Below are positions 13,101 through 22,100 of a stretch of DNA of 64,000 nucleotides, one piece after another (the first letter of the stretch is position 1; each line of letters opens with the position of its first letter). A program made the position numbers and the translations under genes. Origin of the DNA: Ostrinia nubilalis (taxonomy: Eukaryota; Arthropoda; Insecta; Lepidoptera; Crambidae); NCBI RefSeq assembly GCF_963855985.1, contig NC_087095.1, forward strand, positions 15,076,001 to 15,140,000, read 5' to 3'. Under the pieces are notes generated by a model. It had not been told where the DNA came from. It saw only the letters and a program-made list of their open reading frames with translations, and did not search any database.

Positions 13101-16100
13101 CCCATGTTCATCCCTGTGTTAACTATCTCAATACCTTTCATCTGCATCAGTTAAAAACATAATCCTCTTTCTGGTGCAGTCGGGTAAAAAGTGGTTTAAG
13201 TGTGAAAACGACACAGGCAGTTTCGCATTTAGTAAGTCTCAGTTTATGGCTCTCCATTCTGATATTTGCTTACGTCTCTTTCAAAATCTCTACTTCTGCT
13301 TTTCAGCGTATATGTCTAGAATTTTTTAAATTATTCTCTCTCTCTCTCTCTCTCTCTTCTTCTTCTAATGTGGGTGTCTAAAGCCCGTTTTCACCATCAA
13401 TCCCTAATTTTTAAGTGACCCCTATGGTAACACATAACAGGAATAATTTTGATTTCATTGGGGTCACTTAAAATTTGAGATTGATGGTGAAAACGGGCAT
13501 AAGTGGTGTAACTCTTTAAATCCAGCCACGTTTACTTGCAACCGCAGCTGACGTAGTCACACAAATCAATAATCCAGACGGTCCTCAGATTCGTAAAATT
13601 TTCCATGTGAGAATAATTTATTGATTCAATGTAGGTACCTATATTCAAAGGTCACATTCACGACAATGTTTTTCCTATTGTGTGTGTCACCTTACGACAG
13701 ACAGAGACTTATTTTTGGTGTAAAACTCAATACTTAAACAATGTTACGATTCAATATTATACCGTGTATTATCACATTGATCGACAGTAACGTCCACGGG
13801 CGTAGGCTTGAGTGCCGAAAGACGTAGCATGGGCAGGCCTCCCACTAGGTGGACCGACGATCTGGTGAAGGTCGCGGGAGGCGCCTGGATGCGAGCGGCG
13901 CAGGACCGGTCTTTGTGGAAATCCTTGGGGGAGGCTTTTGTCCAGCAGTGGACGTCTTTCGGCTGAAACGAACGAACGAACGTCCACGGGCGTTCAGGTA
14001 GTAAAGGATGACGACAGAACGCCTATAGACTCCATAGTTTTTACTCGTTTTACATTGACACTACTCCCATAGGCAATGTATGTGAATAAGCAGAGACATT
14101 TGGGATGTAAATTCTTAACTTGTACTATCCACCAAAGTGTTATTTTTATTTTTTCTTATTTTATAAGTCTGTTGTAATAATGTTGACTGACTGTAATTGT
14201 ATCAGGCTGACTCAATCGAATCGACGACGAAACGGCCTCGAATAAACTAAATCGTTTATCGAATGATTCGAAAAAGAATTCGAAATTGCATTGTACTGCT
14301 GACTAAAATGGGGATCACAATTGAATAGATCACATTAATCAAAGATTCCAGTCACGTCCAATAAAAAAATACTTCATTCTAGTGCTGATAAAACTCTACC
14401 TACCTGTTAGGGCTTGTTCTATCTGTGTAATATCCCGTTTTTTGCAGGATCCCGTTTCTACTATACGTTCACACGAACATCCCGTTTACGGTAAATCCCG
14501 CAAAATACCGATCCATTCGAATTTGTAATCAGAATTTCAAACATACTATGTCAGTGATAAAGGTAGCAGGAAGGCGCTGGATGCAAGCCGCTACAAACCA
14601 TGCGATATGGAAGTCATTGGGGGAAGTGTTCAGCAGTGGACGTGACTGAAATGATGATGATGATGATTATGTGTGTTCACACGACAGTCCAGATCCCGTA
14701 CAACTAGATTGCTGTGGAAACGCGCCCTTAACCAACATTTCCAGGCACGTCCAGTTCTTTAAAAAAGTACGTACCTGTAGTTCATTCCTGTAAAAACTCC
14801 ATCGCTATTATCTTTGCGCCAACAGAGACAATAAGGTAACTCACCTCAAATGCCAAAAATGGTGTCACGCAAGGAACACGGGAAGGCCCAAATCTAGGGC
14901 ACAAGCCCAATCAATAGGAGAGTCACGAACTTGACACTCCCAGCGTGCATAATGACGGCGCGCTCACGCAAATAAAACATCCTGTAGGCAAGGGAAATGA
15001 TTTGCTGGTTTCCAGGTTAGCCAAAATATCTGGCTCAAGCAATTAAGTACTAATTAATTCTAATATTACGTACATGCAAAAACTTTATGAACTATGAATA
15101 CTGTGAAATTACTCTCTGGCGTCCCATGTGGCCTAAACATTTCTGCTGATTCATGACAATATTATGAATGTGAAAACTTTGTAGACCTAGATACTGTGAA
15201 ATGATTTTCCGGCCTTTCAGGTTATCCAATAGTTTTTGTAGTGAAAAACTAACAGGTGAAATAGGGTATGCAATTTTGTATGGGGAATAAAATTTCCCTT
15301 GGTTAGGATAATGGTGATAGAGTTCTAAGATCCTTATGGGATGTAGAACTCATCACAATTTTATACTTTTGGTAATAAATAAAATATTCAGAGGACGGGG
15401 CCTATAGCCTTTGTATGACACATAACATAAAGTTTAATATTTTAAAACACTGATCATGAATTTTATTGCTGTTAAAACTGAATGAAAGTCGTTTAAAGAC
15501 TTGATTGACGACAAACTTGGCGCGTATGGAATGCCAGTTTGATTGCTAATACCGCAGTTAATGTATCTCAACTTGCAACTTTGTATGATGCTGGTATCCT
15601 GCCAAAGGTCATTGGGAGATACCACCTAATTTAATTAATCAAAATAAATAAGAATTCCAATCCCTATTATTTGAGGAGTTATTTTTTGTCATTTAAAAAG
15701 ACATTGTTGTTTATTAAAATAGTCTTTTGTTTGCTTTCATCATCATCTCGAAGATATTTTGTATAATTAATAAAAATAAATAAATAATAAAAAAGTTACA
15801 TAATGCTTGTATTAATATGCAAAAGTTACAAAAAGTAGCATTATACACAGAGGTTATAGTTTCCTTTTTAGGCCATATTTATTACTTTCGTCATAAAACT
15901 TAATAATTTGTATTAGTTCCATAATATTACGATACGTTTGGATTGATTGATCGACTCTATAAAGTTTTTCTGAGTTATCAGTCAATCCTAACCTATTTCT
16001 AACCAAGATATAAACGTCTTAATCTGGTGCGTTTTTATATTGCCAAGCAATTAATGCTTAAACATTGTATTGTCTGTGTTTGAACTTCTTAAAGCGTGTC

Positions 16101-19100
16101 ATTACATCAAATATGTGATTGATCGTAAACATCTGCTGCTGTGACGTCCCGGTTCCCTAGAAGAGTGAACTATAAACTAAAATTAGCCCCGAATTGAACC
16201 GTCAGAAAAACAAATGAATGCGGGCTTAAAATAGATCCTTTATTGGCCCTATAGATTTTATTTAGATTGGAGTTATATTTGTCAGTAATTACCTATGTTT
16301 TTTTAAGTTTGGAGCTTTCCAAGTGTCCAGTATAAATAATTATTAGTCACTGCATACCCTAACTAACGATTATGACGTTATGTGCTATTAGCTTTAAAAT
16401 ACACAGTTCAACAGTATCCGTCCTGTAGTTTTTGTGTGAAGGAGTAAGAAACATCAAATCATCTTCACATTCTATTGTGTTTATGTTAGTATACCTGACA
16501 TCTACCAAGTCAAAATCTATCAAGTAAACGTCGCTATTAATACTCGTAGCTACAATAGTACACAAACAATAACCAAACTAAAGATTATTGTTTATACACA
16601 GTAATTACAATGTTTCGTTTGTTCAGTCTAAGAAGAGCTGTACCTCTATTACGAAAAACTTTCGAGTTCGTTTCGTTGCGTATTCAAAGTGTCATCGAAA
16701 AATTTTGTATGAAAAATTAAACAGCGCCCCCTATATTATAGCCGCCCTAGGGGGCGCTGTTTAAATTTTCATACAAAATTTTTCGATGACACTTTGAATA
16801 CGCAACGAAACGAACTCGAAAGTTTTTCGTAATAGAGGTACTGGTATTATTGTATGCTAGTATCTTGACTTGATAATGATTTAAACAAGAAATTATTTCT
16901 CTCAACTTCTCGTGACCTCGTTTAATTCTAGAACTAAACTTATTAATTTTAAGTTTGAAATAAATTAAAACAGAAGAAATATGAGTAAAACATGTCCCAA
17001 TTTCATTCATAGTGCCTGAACCGTACATCAACCTGCCACAAAATAGCATTTTTTTAATACGTTAAGAATTTCAAACATATTAAAGTAAGATTCAAAATTA
17101 ATTGACAACAAACACTAATTAATTTTGTTAGTAGAATTTGTGCTATTTAATTTTAATTTTATATCTAGGGAATACGGTTCAAAATATTTAAATTTTGTCA
17201 TGTGTAGCTTCATGCGCTGGCGATTGTACTAAATAGAGAACACTCTTAGCGGTTATCAGACGTCCTTACGGCAGTGACCTTTGCCAGTAGAAGTGGGGCA
17301 TGTTGTTGTCTTAACGTGCATGTACTACAAAACAGGTCGTTTTATCCAGTTTTATGATCCCGAGATGTCTGTACGAGTGTAATTGCATTCTGTTATTCAC
17401 TGTTTGTTATTGTATTTTCATTGAAGTGATAAAAAACATTTAAGACCACAGCACATCAGGTGTACATTTATTTTTGCGAAAAGCTACCTAAAGATGCTGA
17501 AAACTCCTCCTATGTTCTGATAACGGGTCCAATGACTGTTTAACTTTTCCCCGGTACAAACTTGACCTTCACTGGTTGGGTTTTTAATGGCTGCTAAGCT
17601 GTAAATCCTGGCTACGGAGAAGTTGCAGCGGTGAGAACAAGAGATGGGAATAGTCCCGCACCTAAAGATGCTATATGTTTAGCTTGTCGTTATATTATTG
17701 TGAACCTTACCTTACCTAACCAATTACTTCGTGACAATCGTTGCTAGAAAGGTATTTAGCAAGATTAATATTTATATTACTCAGGTGATCCGTCTGCTCG
17801 TTTGCCTCCTATCACATAAAAAAAAAAAAAAAAAAGATACGCAGTTTAACAGAATCGATAGTGTTATGCCCGTTTTCACCATCAATCCTTAATTTTTAAG
17901 TGACCCCATAAACATAACATAAATTTTGTTTTCATAGGGGTCTCTTAAAAATTAGGGATTGATGGTGAAAACGGGAAAGAATAATGATTCTTCTGATGGG
18001 TAGAGAGCTGTAGCTTTCTTTCCAGAGGTCCTAGCTTAAATACTGGTAACGAGTTTATTAAAAAGCATATTGATCAGTCCTGCAAAGATATAATGCAATT
18101 TAATTCTTAACCATCAGACTTACAACATAAAATTGCATTTCCTTATAACATATCCAATAACAGACAATTACTGTCACTTAAAAGAGATAATGGTTATCAT
18201 AGCACTATCGGTGGCTTACACAATGAGTACTGTAGTTCATCCACCTCCTTATACAATAACGATCCTTTTATCCTCAGGCAGTTTCTATTGAACGAATGCA
18301 AATGCACAGGCATAGTTGAGAAATTGCACCCAGTAGTTCCATCATAACTTAGTAAATTATATTCTACGAGTATTCATCAATAGTAGGTCGGCAAGACTTG
18401 GAGCGAGATCAAACACATAGCTCAAGACCGAACGCGATGGAAGACTGTTGTGGACGCCCTCTGCCCCATCTAGGGGACATAGGACCATAAGTCAAGTATG
18501 TCATCAATATAGTAGGTACCCTTCTTTTAATGCAGTTACGCATTAGTTTAGTTTTCTTAAAATCTACTGCCAAATGCTCTTAAAAACTACTTTATTGTTT
18601 TTATTCCTGGATTATTCAAGTTGAATTTAAAGTACTTTTCATTTTCTTGTTAAAAAGAACTTTATACTAAACCTGAATGTAGCCTTGGGTTGTAAAACCC
18701 CTATTTTATACTTTTTAGGGATTATTTGAATCGAACCAGGTTTAAGCACCAGACCATTCGGGCTGATAAAAGCTCCACGCGAGAATGGAAACCGGGACCT
18801 ATTCATCGATATATTTAGAGTTGCAATTAGAGGACCAAAGATATCAATGGGACTACTGCACACAAACACAGCTGAGCAGCATAGCAAACGCATTACGTAA
18901 CGTTATCGGGGTCGCGTAATATTTGTCTGATATCCACTCTTATCAGGCAGAGGTCAAAGGGTGAGCTCGTATCGCTGTACGGAACTTTTAGTTACCAAAC
19001 CAAACGTAGTATTAGTTTTCAAATATTTATTTAGCGACAAATCATAGGTTTCAATTCACGTACCGGAAAGCGCAGCGTAGGACACCCACCCACAAGGTGG

Positions 19101-22100
19101 ACCGACGACCTCATAAAGGTAGCAGGAATGCGCTGGATGCATTCCGCCACCAACCGGCTGTCGTGGAAATCATTGGGTCTATGTTCAGCAATGGACGTCC
19201 TATGGGCGAAATGATGATGTTGATGATGAATTCGTAGGTTTTGTTCTATTCCTAGCACAGATTCATGGAATTTACGAAGCATCAAATAATCTCGTTGTAT
19301 ATTCCAGTAGGTATGACTGGGAGAGATAAACAATATCTATGACCAGAAATACGTTCTTATCAGGTCTGGGGTGATGACCATGAACTGGACAACGCAGTGA
19401 AGGTAGTCTTCCCACCCGGTGGACTGATGGACTAACTAGACTAGTTAGGATGTAAACGGCCTAGAGTAGCTGCTACTATGAAGAAGGCCTGTACGTGTCA
19501 AGCAGTGTACTCGTATTTCTAGTCTAGTAGACAACTAGATAGGTGTCTTGTATTTCCAGTTGATGAAATGATTAAAGAAATATGTAAATCGCTGATCTTA
19601 TCTCATTTCTGCATAGTATTGTTTAAATTATTTTACTTTTTACTATAAGCGACAGTTTTTCATGTCCCACCACAGGTGCCCACTTTAATTGAGCTATTCT
19701 TCTTTCTTTCCACTGTATGTACATACTTTTCATGTTATATCTCCTCCCTCGGTATATTAATGCCAGTTGTCACCCATAAAGAAGAACCTTCGAAGAACCT
19801 TCGAACCTTCAGTTTTCAGCAGTCAGAAATATATAGTCAAAGTCAAAGTCAAAATTTCTTTATTTGTTTAGACTAATAAATAGTTCTTACAAATCGTCAT
19901 TTTGCTCTTAAGGAGCCTCTATATGATTATATCTCACGCAAAGCGGTGCTTTTTCCACTTAACAGCTGGCTGGCCTCCGTCGCCGTCATTTGTCAGTAGC
20001 GGTTTCGTAATAGGATATAATTGGTATGATTAGGATGATCCATTAAAAGATATAGCTCACTGAATTGAATCTGTTTTAGGTACTAGATTTTTAGTGTCGT
20101 TTTCATAGTCATAGCTTAAATTCCTATTTAACCGTCCTATGGCTGAAAATGATGATGATGATGATGTATATCTGTTCTATCACTACTGGACTGAGCGAGA
20201 TTAGGTGCACAAAACCTACTCACACAGTGACGTCTAATCTATCCCAATTAAAAGAATTACTCGTATAATGATTAACTCGTCGACGAAATAAAGTAGATTC
20301 AATTGGATTCAGCATGACAATGACGGCTATAAAAATTATAGTAATTATAGTAATAACCTCTCTATTCTTATTACAAACTAGCGGTCCGCCCCGGCCTCGC
20401 CTGTGGTACATTATATAGCCTATAGCACTCAGGGATCACGTTTTTAACCAACGATGAAATATTTTTTGAAATCGGTTCAGTAGTTCTTGAGATTAGCGCG
20501 TTCAAACAAACAAAGTAATTCCCCCTTATTACAAAAAAAAAAGGTAAACCCGGGACGAACACTGGTTTACAATTATATTTCCACACTAAATGTCAATTTA
20601 AACCAGGGTTCAACTAGAATCTAACTTTTTGTAATAAGGGGTTCTTTATAATATTGGTATAGAGTAGATACAACGCGAACTTTAGTTAATGTACACTCGT
20701 ATTAAAAGCTTGTGTTAGGTATTATAAAATGTTTGGAAAAGTACTCTTCATTTGCTAATTGGAACATTTAGTTATTTGATACTGTACCTAAATCAGCAGT
20801 AAACACATTTATTATTTAGTGTTTGGACACATATTTGTTAATGAGCACAAAATCCAAAACTCGTTTAGCATTTTCCTGATACGCTTTTAATACCTCTATA
20901 TTTGGTAAGTAATGTAAGTATTTATGCGTGACTGATGACAATTTAGTGCTTAAGCTCAAGGTTATAAAGACTGATTTGATCCAATTTTTGTTGATTGGGG
21001 AAAGCCCAGGGGAATTGGCTATTTGCCATTAATTTGATATTGTGTTATGGCAAAGTTCATATAGGTTGCCAGTTATCATCTGTTACAAGTTATGACTACA
21101 AATCCAGCTGACGTGTGGGTTCCAATCCTACTAGTATCAAATAAACTTACTTGTAACTAACGTCCGTATTATTCACAAACATTACTATGAGGTGTCACAG
21201 TGCGCGTGGACGGACAGGGTGACACACGAACCAATCACAGAGTTCTATTCAACTCTGTGCGTTCGATTTGCTGCTTTACCTACTTAAGCAAGCAACGTTT
21301 GTGAATACGGGTGTATATGTATGTACCTATGTGATAATCCAAAAGCACTTAATCCTAGAGTCATGTGCTTTTATGTCTATGAGTACATATAGTTTTATGT
21401 ATACCTAAAGTATGATATTTTATCGATCCCTTAATGTATGCTTATCTTTTATCTAGTCACCACAGTACAAGCTTTTTTTAATTTGGGGCTACGTGATTGA
21501 TGGACCGAATAAGTTAGTGACTGGTTTAGGTATGAGTGTATTGTGGTTGAAATAATGTACTCTTGGGTATTATTATTGACAGTGTTTCATGAGTAAGTCG
21601 ATGGATAAAGACGTTGTATAATGAGGTTCGTTCGTTCGTCCAAATGACGTCCACTGCTGGACAAAGGCCTCCCCCAAGGTTTTCCATAATGAACGGTCCT
21701 GCGCTGCCCGCATCCAGGCTCTTGTCGCGACCTTTACCAGATCGTCGGTCCACCTAGTAGGAGGCCTGCCCACGCTACGTCTTAAAGCCCGTGGTCGCCA
21801 CTCGAGAACTTTCCTGCCCCAACGGCCATCGTCTCTACGAGCTATGTGCCCCGCCCACTCGTTACTTTGGTTCTTCTGCGGATCTCCTCATTTCTGATTC
21901 ATCACGCAGGGAAACTCCGAGCATAGCCTATGAGGTTGCAGGGATCATAAAGTACTGGGTACTCACTCCGTTAGTGCTCGTAACAACATTACCACTTAAC
22001 TTTAACGTAGATCTTATTGTGATCCGCGAGTGGGGATCTGGAGGCCTGAAATACAGGGTGGCCCTAGTTTAGGCTCCAGATCGCACACTCAGAACAACAA

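Noticed and set aside
18639..18893. 84-codon minus-strand frame with a signal-like start
   Set aside because: It lies in the V-ATPase intron with no homology or codon evidence; probably chance.
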